In this document: one piece after another, positions 1 through 7,200 of the stretch | How positions within the stretch are numbered: position 1 is the stretch's first letter | Layout: the number at the start of each line of letters is the position of its first letter | Assembly (NCBI GenBank): GCA_947169005.1 | Contig: CAMVOG010000048.1 | Coordinates: forward strand, 1-12,063 | Reading direction: 5' to 3' | Source of the DNA: an uncultured Clostridia bacterium | Lineage (GTDB): Bacteria > Bacillota > Clostridia > Oscillospirales > Oscillospiraceae | Length of the DNA: 12,063 nt | Position numbers and translations under genes: made by a program | Notes under the pieces: model-generated | The model's input: the letters and a program-made list of their open reading frames with translations, nothing else | Database searches by the model: none | What the model was told of the DNA's origin: nothing

Positions 1-8
1 TCCTTTCC
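1..8 (-). promoter_or_regulatory. Putative Shine-Dalgarno site of the next gene
   Basis: Read on the minus strand, the window edge is GGAAAGGA, 27 bases beyond the stop codon of the binding-protein gene. A purine-rich site at this distance looks like the ribosome binding site of a following co-transcribed gene outside the window. From family context (SBP_bac_5 genes are usually followed by permease genes) a permease is the natural guess, but no coding sequence is visible. Confidence 0.35.
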
Positions 9-34
9 GCAGTGATGGTCTTATGAGTCCGCTC

Positions 35-1672
35 TTACGCGGCGGGGGTGATTTCCGTGGTGATCCAGTAGTAGTCGGCGGTGTGGATGTGGGCGTAGCC
101 GACGTTCTTGGAATAGGCCATGGAGCTGTTGTAGTAGCCGTCCACGAGGACAGCGGCGTCGTCCACCAGGATCTGCTGGAGGCGCTCGATGATCTCGGTG
201 CGGCGGGCAGGATCGGTGGAGGCCAGATACTCCTCAAAGAGGGCGTCGTACTCATCGTTCTGATAGCCGCAGAAGTTGGACTCGCTGGGGCCGTACCAGT
301 TGTACATATACTCGGTGGGGTCGCCGGTGCCCACGGTGGTCCAGTTGTTGTTGTCCAGGTCATAGTTGAAGGAAACCAGGTCGTTCCAGCAGTCGTCGGA
401 GGAGCCGTACTGGCTCTTCACGCCGATGCCCAGCTCGGTGAGATAGAGGGTGTGGGCGTCGGAGAAGTCGTTGAGCAGGCGGTTTTCATAGGAGGAGTAG
501 CGAAGGTAGATATCCTCGCCGTCCAGCTCACGGATGCCGTTGCCGTCGGTGTCCACGATGCCGGCGTCGTCCAGCAGCTTCTTGGCGGCGTCCATGTCAT
601 ACTCCCAGGGGTTGTTGAGCTTGTCGTAGCCGTAGGCCAGGGTGCTGGGCAGCACGGAGAAGCCGGGGGTGTAAAGGCCGCCGATGGTGTTGGAGGCGCA
701 GATGGTCTTGTAGTCGATGGCCATGAGGATGGCCTGGCGCAGGGTGTCGTTGGCGAGAACGCCCTTGAAGTTCATCCAGCTGAAGCCGCAGCGCACGCCG
801 GAGGCGATGTCCACGGTGTAGTTGCTGTCCGCCTGGAGCTTCTGCAGGTCGGCGACGTTGGAGATGTTCTCCACCAGGTCCACCTGGCCGGCCTGGAGGG
901 CGCTGGCCTTGGCGGAGGCGTCGCCCATGAAGGTGATGATCACGTTGTCATAGGGCACGGCGCCGTCCCAGTAGTTGGGGTTCTTCTCCATCTCGAAGCC
1001 CACGAGGTCGGTGTGGGACTTGACCATGTAGGGGCCGGTGCCGATGACGCCGGCGTCAAAATCGGTGATCTCGGACACGTCGATGATCGCCATGACGGGA
1101 TAGGCCAGGTTGCCGGGCAGGTTGATATCCGCGGCGGGCAGCACGATGGTGATGGTGTTGGCCGCATCGTCGGCGGTGACGGTGGCGTCATAGCTCAGGT
1201 ACTTGCCGGGCTTGGAGGAGCCGTTGGGGCCTTCCTCGCGGACCCAGTCCAGGGACTCCTTGACCTTGGTGGCGGTCATGGGGGTGCCGTTGGAGAACTT
1301 GATGCCGTCGCGGAGCTTGATGGTCCAGGTGATCAGATCGTCGGTGGTGTAGGACTCAGCCAGCCAGGGCACCACGTTCATGCTGTCGTCGAACTTGAAG
1401 AGGGCCTCGGAAACGCCGAAGCGCATGCAGTTCCAGGCGCAGTTGATCTGAGAGACGGGGTTGATGAGGCCGTCGGAATACATCTGGCAGCCGAAGGTGA
1501 GGGTCTTGGGGCCGGTGGAGGCGGTGGTCCCGGTGGTCTCCGTGGTCCCGGTGGAGGCGGAACCGCTCTGGGCGGTGCTGCCGGTGTTGGTCGTGGCCGT
1601 GTTGCCGCCGCAGCCCGCGAAGAGGGCGACGAGCATCAGCACGGCGAGGATAAGCGCGACTGTTTTCTTCAT
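35..1672 (-). CDS. ABC transporter solute-binding lipoprotein, family 5 (peptide/nickel type)
   Basis: A 545-residue extracytoplasmic binding protein that should capture a small substrate (peptide, nickel/metal chelate or similar) outside the membrane and deliver it to an ABC permease. Residues 1-20 are a lysine-led hydrophobic signal followed by Cys21 (context LFAGC), a lipobox, so the mature protein is expected to be lipid-anchored. A Ser/Thr/Gly-rich linker follows to about residue 54. The SBP_bac_5 signature is visible at about 103-132: WLAESY, then W-x-I-K-L-R-x-G-I-K-F-x-N-G-T-P. The length is normal for the family (500-560). The start ATG at 1672 has AAAGGA nine bases upstream. It lies downstream of the riboswitch-controlled peptidase gene on the same strand, 365 bp away, with no convincing promoter of its own. 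The substrate cannot be read from sequence; family 5 includes oligopeptide, nickel and opine binders. Confidence 0.93.
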   Translation of the reverse strand: MKKTVALILAVLMLVALFAGCGGNTATTNTGSTAQSGSASTGTTETTGTTASTGPKTLTFGCQMYSDGLINPVSQINCAWNCMRFGVSEALFKFDDSMNVVPWLAESYTTDDLITWTIKLRDGIKFSNGTPMTATKVKESLDWVREEGPNGSSKPGKYLSYDATVTADDAANTITIVLPAADINLPGNLAYPVMAIIDVSEITDFDAGVIGTGPYMVKSHTDLVGFEMEKNPNYWDGAVPYDNVIITFMGDASAKASALQAGQVDLVENISNVADLQKLQADSNYTVDIASGVRCGFSWMNFKGVLANDTLRQAILMAIDYKTICASNTIGGLYTPGFSVLPSTLAYGYDKLNNPWEYDMDAAKKLLDDAGIVDTDGNGIRELDGEDIYLRYSSYENRLLNDFSDAHTLYLTELGIGVKSQYGSSDDCWNDLVSFNYDLDNNNWTTVGTGDPTEYMYNWYGPSESNFCGYQNDEYDALFEEYLASTDPARRTEIIERLQQILVDDAAVLVDGYYNSSMAYSKNVGYAHIHTADYYWITTEITPAA

Positions 1673-1752
1673 CTTTTCTTTTCCTTTCTGTTGTTAGGTT
1701 TCTTTATCGGTACGGGGCCCGCGCCCCGCTTGCGATCGGTGTGAGAGAGATA

Positions 1753-1787
1753 GTTCAGAGTTTAGAGTTCAGAGTTCAGAGAATGGA
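1753..1787. repeat. 7-bp tandem repeat, consensus GTTCAGA (5 units)
   Basis: Four consecutive heptamers (GTTCAGA, GTTTAGA, GTTCAGA, GTTCAGA) and a fifth degenerate one (GAATGGA) lie upstream of the binding-protein gene. They are part of a 365-bp noncoding gap in which no gene is seen. Between this array and the gene, a short GC-rich hairpin (1714-1727) has no T-run and is not called a terminator. Confidence 0.85.
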
Positions 1788-1790
1788 GAC

Positions 1791-1832
1791 GCGCCCTGAG
1801 CCCTATTCCCTGTCCCCTGGGCCCTGCTGCCT
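1791..1832. repeat. Degenerate 7-bp repeat, pattern NNNCCCT (6 units)
   Basis: Six consecutive 7-base units, the first five ending CCCT and the sixth GCCT: GCGCCCT, GAGCCCT, ATTCCCT, GTCCCCT, GGGCCCT, GCTGCCT. The first three bases vary while the last four are nearly fixed. Two further units of the same kind occur at 2022-2035, on the far side of the inverted repeat. Confidence 0.7.
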
Positions 1833-1834
1833 GC

Positions 1835-1925
1835 CTGTCATTCTGAGCGCAGCGAAGAATCTTTCCGCACGCATCAACGGACACGAAGATCCTTCGACTC
1901 CGCTGCGCTCCGCTCAGGATGACAG
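1835..1925. repeat. Imperfect inverted repeat, REP/MITE-like
   Basis: The left arm begins CTGTCATTCTGAGCG and the right arm, read on the minus strand, begins CTGTCATCCTGAGCG; both end GAAGRATCTT. The right arm carries about 11 additional bases in the middle (GAGCGCAGCGGAGTC instead of CAGC). The arms are separated by about 22 bases. From general knowledge, sequences of the type TCATCCTGAGCG...GAAGGATCT are dispersed intergenic repeats in many bacterial genomes. Transcribed, the element would form a long stem, but it lacks a following T-run. Confidence 0.8.
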
Positions 1926-1933
1926 AAACGGTG

Positions 1934-2017
1934 CATAGCTCATAGCTCATAGCCTGTAGCTCATAGGCTATAGACTACAGACTATAGACTATAGACTATA
2001 GACTACAGACTATAGCA
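1934..2017. repeat. Uninterrupted 7-bp tandem array, 12 units
   Basis: Twelve heptamers in strict phase: CATAGCT twice, CATAGCC, TGTAGCT, CATAGGC, then TATAGAC or TACAGAC six times, ending TATAGCA. The first five and the last seven units are two subfamilies sharing the core ATAG. The array lies between the peptidase stop codon and the inverted repeat and contains no gene. Confidence 0.9.
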
Positions 2018-2021
2018 CATT

Positions 2022-2035
2022 GCTCCCTGAGCCCT
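2022..2035. repeat. Two CCCT-type heptamers next to the peptidase stop
   Basis: GCTCCCT followed by GAGCCCT, matching the pattern at 1791-1832. The second unit also forms the loop side of a small palindrome (TGAGC-CCT-GCTCA, 2028-2040) that overlaps the peptidase stop codon. There is no T-run, so it is not a clear terminator. Confidence 0.55.
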
Positions 2036-2037
2036 GC

Positions 2038-3063
2038 TCAGTATTCCTCGACGGACCCGTTCAGCCCGTAGGCCGTGAGGAAGTCGCCGGGGCGGATGGC
2101 CAGGGCGGCGTTGTAATAGAGGATGGTGATATCCTCCGGGGCGACGTACTCCTTGAGGACGTTTCCGAAGAAATCCTCCAGCCGCCCGAAGGGCCGCCCC
2201 TTGGGGACGGTCTCCCCCAGGCCCGCGCAGGGATACCAGAGGCCCTGCTCCTCCGCGTCCAGATAGACGGCCTTGTGGAAGATGCGCCGGGGCTTTTCCG
2301 CCCGGGTCCAGCCCTCCGCAGGATAGACGCCCAGGTGGTCCATGAGCAGGCGGAGCTGCCGCCGGTCCTCCTCCACCTCCGCTTCGGTGACGAAGAGGCC
2401 GCTGCCCCGCTCATGGAGCAGGCCGGGGATATTCACAAAATTGGCCCCCTACCTGTACTCCCCGTCCCGGCCCTCGCACTCCACCAGGGTCTCCACGTCC
2501 AGGGCCTTCGCGGCGGCCAGGGCCTCCGCCGTAACGCCGGGGGCGTCGGGATAAAAGATCAAGGGGGTCATGGTCTCCGACTGGCTGCCGCCGTGGAGAT
2601 CAAAGAGAAAATCCACCTGGGGCAGCAGCTCCCGCAAAAACCAGGCGGCGATGCGCCCGCCCACCCGCTTTTCCGCCGGGGGCGGATAGCCGTGGTTGAG
2701 GTTGTAGCCGTCCTCGGGGACCAGGGCGGGGCTGAGGCCCCAGAAGCCGCTGGTGTTCACGCAGTGGAGCAATATCACCCGCCCGCTCATCTTGGCGGGG
2801 TCCAGCTCCGCGGCGGTGCGGATCACCGCCGGGACGCCGACGTATTCGCCGGAGTGGATGCTGGCCGTCACCAGCAGGGTCTTGCCGGGCCGCGCGCCGT
2901 TTATGAGGGTGGCGGGGATCTCATAGTCCCCCTCCCTCCCCCGCTTTTCGCTGCCGGGGCCGATGCTGCCGCCGTTGGGCGTTCCCTCCATGGGGACGCG
3001 CAGAACGGTCTGCCTTTTTTCGCCGGGGCGCAGGCTGAGGCCGCAGAGTTGCCAATCGTTCAT
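2038..3063 (-). pseudogene. M14-type metallopeptidase/deacylase (AstE/AspA-like), interrupted by in-frame TAG
   Basis: The product resembles zinc-dependent carboxypeptidase-fold enzymes of the succinylglutamate desuccinylase/aspartoacylase group, which hydrolyse amide bonds of small substrates. Before the stop are the zinc ligand motif H-S-G-E (HxxE) and a later D-L-H-G-G histidine. After it come IPGLLHERG and the G-E-T-V-P-K-G-R beta-domain typical of the C-terminus. A single TAG (2449-2451) splits the frame after residue 204. The reading frame continues intact for 136 more residues to a TGA at 2038-2040, so the full product would be about 341 residues, normal for the family. The start ATG at 3063 follows AGAGGAAAAGGG; the upstream GTG at 3081 is less likely. 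It is the first gene after the cobalamin riboswitch. The TAG could be a recent nonsense mutation, a sequencing error or, less likely, a recoded codon. Family confidence is high, substrate unknown. Confidence 0.85.
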
Positions 3064-3098
3064 TCCCTTTTCCTCTCTCACTTCGTATTTTCGGGCAG

Positions 3099-3135
3099 AA
3101 AAAAAGGCTGCTGCCGCAACAAAGCGGCAACAGCC
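3099..3135 (-). terminator. Intrinsic terminator, riboswitch expression platform
   Basis: On the minus strand, GGCTGTTGCCGC pairs with GCGGCAGCAGCC (3124-3135 with 3106-3117, one mismatch) around a six-base loop, followed directly by seven T. It lies between the cobalamin aptamer and the peptidase start, 36 bases before the ATG. This is the layout of a transcription-attenuating riboswitch: ligand binding should favour termination. Confidence 0.9.
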
Positions 3136-3199
3136 CGTATATGCTGATGCTATGCCCCAGGGGGCGCCCTCCGCTCCAAGAGTCCGTGAAGCTCGGGTA

Positions 3200-3404
3200 G
3201 GTCGGCGCAGGCAAGTCTTCTGGCTTATGGGTCATCGCATCGGCGGTCTTCCCAGCCCGTGGGCCAGTGACGTATTCGCGTCAGCTCTCCAAATACAGCG
3301 GCGGCTCCGTGCGAGATTCTCACTCGCTTCCTTTTTCAGCGCCCTCCGTAGAGGGCGGCACCAGCGCTTTTCAATTGTGCGGTCATGCAGTTAATCCTGC
3401 ATAA
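3200..3404 (-). promoter_or_regulatory. Cobalamin (B12) riboswitch
   Basis: Read on the minus strand, the conserved elements of the cobalamin aptamer appear in order. They are GGTGCC (3357-3362), the GGAAGCGAGTGAGAATC segment, GCCGCCGCTGTA (the B12-box-type CCGCCACUGU element), and AAGCCAGAAGACTTGCCTG (3209-3227) near the 3' end. A 7-bp hairpin with a TACG loop (3340-3357) lies beside GGTGCC, and a 6-bp hairpin (3385-3402) is near the 5' end. A terminator follows downstream and a consensus promoter lies just upstream. Exact ends are estimated by eye. Such aptamers normally repress corrinoid or cobalt transport, cobalamin synthesis, or B12-independent isoenzymes when adenosylcobalamin is plentiful. 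Confidence 0.92.
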
Positions 3405-3413
3405 CTCGACGTG

Positions 3414-3442
3414 ATTATAGAGCATCCGCTTTGAAATGTCAA
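3414..3442 (-). promoter_or_regulatory. Sigma-70-type promoter of the riboswitch unit
   Basis: On the minus strand, TTGACA (3442-3437) and TATAAT (3419-3414) are separated by exactly 17 bases, a perfect housekeeping promoter. Transcription should start near 3407, immediately before the riboswitch aptamer. Confidence 0.93.
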
Positions 3443-3465
3443 TATACCGAAATAAAAATATTGAA

Positions 3466-3502
3466 AACTGCACTTTCAGTCAACTTGTTTGAAAGTGCAG
3501 TT
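3466..3502. repeat. Perfect 13-bp inverted repeat between divergent promoters
   Basis: AACTGCACTTTCA (3466-3478) and its exact complement (3490-3502) are separated by 11 bases. It lies between the minus-strand -35 (3437-3442) and the plus-strand -35 (3522-3527). It may be an operator for a regulator of either promoter. T-rich sequence follows the stem on both strands, so a weak bidirectional terminator is an alternative. Confidence 0.8.
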
Positions 3503-3521
3503 GCATTTTTGGGGGGTCTGT

Positions 3522-3550
3522 TTGACAGAGCGGGACCTATACAGTATACT
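3522..3550 (+). promoter_or_regulatory. Sigma-70-type promoter of the Nudix gene
   Basis: TTGACA (3522-3527), a 17-base spacer and TATACT (3545-3550). Transcription should start near 3557, leaving a leader of about 20 bases before the ATG at 3578. Confidence 0.9.
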
Positions 3551-3552
3551 GT
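3541..3552. promoter_or_regulatory. Palindrome over the -10 element, candidate operator
   Basis: ACAGTATACTGT is a perfect 12-bp palindrome that contains the whole -10 hexamer of the Nudix promoter. A dimeric repressor bound here would block RNA polymerase. No regulator gene lies beside it, and the match may be chance given the AT-rich -10. Confidence 0.4.
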
Positions 3553-3577
3553 CCTTAAAGGCAGGTGGCATACCGTT

Positions 3578-4102
3578 ATGAAACAGATCAAGCGCATCAC
3601 GGACCGGGAGATATTGGGCGCGGATGGTTTATCCTCCGCCCCGCCCCACCGTAAGGCCCGGGCGATCCTGCGCAATCCCCGGGGTGAGCTGGCCCTGACC
3701 CATGAGGCGGCCTTCGGCATTTACGTGCTGCCCGGCGGGGCCCTGGAGGATGAGGAGAGCGTGGAGGAGGCCCTGCGCCGGGAGCTGCGGGAGGAGACCG
3801 GCTGCCGCGTCCTGCGTGTTCGGGAGCTTGGCTGCGTGGAGGAAAACCGCGCCCACTCGAACTCCGTTCACCTTTCCTATTACTTTGTCGTGGATACGGA
3901 TACGGAGACCTTCACCCCTTCTCTGACGGCAGAGGAAGAGCGGGCGGGCGCCACCGTGGCCTGGGTCCCCTTCGAGGAGGCCCGCAGCCTTATCACGGAG
4001 GAGCGCTGCTCCACGCCCCAGCAGAAATTTCTCCGCGCCCGGGACCTGGCGGCCCTGGCCGCCTACGAGGAGTGGCTGCGGGAACAGACAAAGGACAGGT
4101 AA
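3578..4102 (+). CDS. Nudix hydrolase
   Basis: A 174-residue cytoplasmic enzyme expected to hydrolyse a nucleoside diphosphate linked to another group (X), in a metal-dependent manner. The Nudix box is complete at residues 54-76: G54, five residues, E60, seven residues, then R68-E-L-R-E-E-T-G75; the final hydrophobic position is Cys76. The region before it (residues 26-52) is the usual beta-strand segment ending in LPGG. The ATG at 3578 is chosen because AGGTGG lies nine bases upstream and because the promoter (3522-3550) lies inside the longer open frame that begins at 3431. The gene is monocistronic, divergent from the riboswitch unit, and ends at a strong terminator. The substrate cannot be predicted from these residues. 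Confidence 0.93.
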   Translation: MKQIKRITDREILGADGLSSAPPHRKARAILRNPRGELALTHEAAFGIYVLPGGALEDEESVEEALRRELREETGCRVLRVRELGCVEENRAHSNSVHLSYYFVVDTDTETFTPSLTAEEERAGATVAWVPFEEARSLITEERCSTPQQKFLRARDLAALAAYEEWLREQTKDR

Positions 4103-4132
4103 GCACCCGGAATTTTCACAGGATAACAAAAT

Positions 4133-4178
4133 CCAAGGGGCTGTTGCAAAATATACTTGCAACAACCCCTTGGTTTTT
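4133..4178 (+). terminator. Strong intrinsic terminator between convergent genes
   Basis: A 17-bp stem (4133-4149 with 4157-4173, one mismatch) with a seven-base loop, followed by TTTTT on the plus strand. It lies 30 bases after the Nudix stop codon. On the minus strand the stem is followed by GATTTTGTT, so it probably also terminates the large convergent gene that ends at 4213. Confidence 0.93.
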
Positions 4179-4212
4179 AATCAGCCTTTATCGGGAAACG
4201 CACTTCTATTCT

Positions 4213-7200
4213 CTACTCCCCCGCCAGCATCCGGAACAGGAGCAGGGCATCGCGGGTGTTCACCCGGCCGTCGCGGTCCAGGTCCATGGCGGTGCCGGTC
4301 GGGGCGTGGCCGGAGGCGGCCAGGAAGAGGCGCATGGCGTCCTCCCTGTCCACCGTGCCGTCGGCGTTCACGTCGCCGGGGAGGGAACCGCTCCGCTTCA
4401 CCCAGCGGGCGTAGAGCGTGAGGGAGCCGCGTACAAGCTCCGTGGAGGGGTCCACGGGCGTACGGAAGCCGTCGTCCCGATACCATCCGGCAAAGCTCCA
4501 TTTGCCGCTCGCGTCCACGGGCGTAGGCAGGCTGCCAAGCAGGGACGCGCCCGCGCGGGTGACGGGGGCCAGCGGCGCGCCGACGCCGCCCAGCTCGAAG
4601 CGGATCTCATAAGTCTTGCCGCTGCCCTCATATTTGGCCTTGAGCGCCACGTCGCCATCCGGCATGATGAAGGTGGACAGGGCGTCGGGCAAAACTGTCG
4701 GGAACGCCGAGGGCCTGGCGGAAACGAACTCCCAGCCCTGGAAGCGGGCCCAGTCGCCGCCCTCGCCGTCCTGGGTGTTGAAGAAGAGCGTGACCTTCTC
4801 TCCGGCCCGGGCGCCCGTGATTTCCTGATTTGCCTGATTGCGAATGTTATACAGGCTGCCGTCGAGAGGGGCGCCGGCAGCGCTGCCGCCGTCCGTCAGC
4901 GTGATTTTACGCTCGCGGCTCCCGCTCTGCATCTCGGCGGTGAGACGGATTCCTGTAGGGGTCGTCTCCCGGCCCTTGACGGTCACCAGCCCGGCGCCCA
5001 GAGAGACGGTCGCCACGGTCCCGTCGTCCCGCTGCACCTCGAAGAAGGGGGTAAACCTGTACGCGTAGCTGCCGACGCCGTATTCCCCGAAGGGGGCCGT
5101 CACCGTAAGGCTCATGCCGTCCTCACCGGCCTCCCAGGCAAAGGGGGCGGCACCATCGGTTTCCGTGCCGTGCCAGTTTATCACCCGATTCACCCGGCTG
5201 CGGCCCGTGCTTTCAAAGGTGAAGGTATAGGTCGGCAGCTTATCGGTGGAGAAGTATTCGTCCTTCCAGCTGAGGACGCCCATATCCACGGTATACGAGG
5301 CAGGGTAAAGGTCGTAGGAGCCCTTGGCCTTCTGGTTGGTGGTGACCGTGAGCTTCACCTCCCAATCCTCGCCGGTATAGCCCAGCTTTGCCTGCCACTC
5401 CTCCTCGGTGAAGCCCAGGCGGGCAATGGTTGCGGGGCTGTCGTTGGCGGTGCAGACGCGCTGCTCGCCGCAGGTCTCGCAGACGGCCCAGCAGCGGCCC
5501 GTGGTCTTGTTCGTGGGCTCCTGGATGTAGTCGCCCCAGACCCAACTGTGCCCCGTGGACTTGACGGTGCGGCCCCGGGAAACGTGGGCCCCGCAGCTCA
5601 GGCACCAGGTGTCGCCGCTGTAGCCCGGCTCGGTGCAGGTGGGCTCCACCTTGTTTCGCACCTCCGTGCGGTTGTGGGTCGGGGGGGTCTTCTTGCCCTT
5701 CTTCACGTCGCCGCAGACAGAGCAGACCCAGTCGCCCTCATAGCCGCGGCCGACCTGCCCTCTGCCGGGGCCGCCGGTGCGGGGGTTGGCGGGCACATAG
5801 GTGCAGTAGCCGGGCAGGGCAGTGGAGCGGTTCAGCTTATAGTCGTGGTGGCCGATGGGCTCAATGGGCGCACCCTCGCTGACGATGGCTCCGCAGTCGT
5901 CGCAGACCGTGTCCGGCGTCTTACCGTAGGTGACGCAGCCCGCTGGGAAGCCGCCCTGCTGCGAACGGTGGCGGATGGGGTGGCTGCACGGGGTATAGAC
6001 CGCCTCCACCACGATCTGGTGGTCGATATAGCTGGCGGTCCCCTCGCGGAAGGACCGCGGCGGCGTCGTCAGATGGAAGAGATAGCCGCCGTCAGACTCC
6101 GGGGAGCTCCAGATCTGCGTCAGATACTCGCTTCCGTAAACGACCTCGAAGTGGTCAAAGAGATACCCCACCTTCTGCAGGGGATAGACGCGCAGGTCCA
6201 GGGGCCCGTAGGTGCTGCTGACCTCAACCGTGGGGTCGCTGTCTTTGGCGATGCGGGCCCCCTTGCCGATGAGCTGCCAGTCCAGGGGATCGACGCGGAA
6301 GGACTGCTCCCAGCCGCAGGTCATACAGGTGCGGACGACGGTGGCCGTTCCGTCGTCGTTATAGTTGAAGAAATGCCAGCCGACGTAGTCGTGGGCCTCC
6401 GGAAGCATATAGCCGCAGGAATCGTAATAGTGGCACTTGCGGTAATGGTAATGGTCGTCCGCGGCGATCATGCTCTCCCAGGTCCCGGCGGCATAGCCGT
6501 CGGTGATCTCCTCCCAGGTGTAGAGGTTATGGACGTGGGGGATCACGGGGATCTCCCGGCTCTTTTCCCAGCCGCAGACCGTGCAGTGGTTGAGCTCGCG
6601 GCCCTTCTCCGTCTCGGTGGCGGGCACGTCCACGGTCCAGCCGCTGTCGTCGAAAACGTGGTCGCCCCGGTCCGTTCTCTTGCCGCAGGCGCATTCCTTC
6701 CAGTGGCCCACCTCGCTGCTGCCCATGACGGCATAGCTGTGGACGTGGTTGGCCTCCACCCTGGGGATGATCCGGTATTCCTTCTCGCCGCAGGTCAGGC
6801 AGGCGCGGCTGCGCAGGCCCTCGCGGGAGGAGAGAGCGGCATACTCCAGCTCCCAGGCGGCGGGCCAGTTGTGGTCCATGGCCCGGCGGATCAGGCCGCA
6901 GTCCTCACCCGCGCAGCGCTGATAGTGCTGGGGGTAGGTAAAGTACTTCGTCCCGTTCACGGTAACGCTCGTCGGCGTGCCGCCGTGCACCCAGTAGTAC
7001 AGGTGCTGCCCCCGCAGATGGGCCGCGCGGGAGGTGACGGTGCCCTGCCCGTTGCTCACCCGGCAGGTGTACACGTATTCATGGGCGCAGGCGTCCGTGG
7101 GGACGACCACGCTGAGCTTCGCGGTTTTCGCGCCGGAAACCATCGTGCCGTCCTTCAGGGTCTCCTCCTCGCCGTCCACGCTCACATACCATTGATAACG

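Noticed and set aside
23..1744. Plus-strand open frame of 573 codons opposite the binding-protein gene
   Set aside because: Same register effect; the minus-strand product has clear SBP_bac_5 motifs and a lipobox, while the plus product is Val/Gly-rich filler.
1753..2017. CRISPR array
   Set aside because: Units are 7 bp, contiguous and without spacers; there are no cas genes in the window.
2437..2451. Selenocysteine insertion or programmed frameshift at the peptidase break
   Set aside because: The stop is TAG, not TGA, and both halves are already in the same frame, so neither mechanism applies.
3064..3235. Open frames through the riboswitch region on both strands
   Set aside because: The sequence is explained by the cobalamin aptamer and terminator; no ribosome site or domain supports coding.
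3431..3577. N-terminal extension of the Nudix frame
   Set aside because: The promoter (3522-3550) lies inside it, and AGGTGG with normal spacing supports the ATG at 3578.
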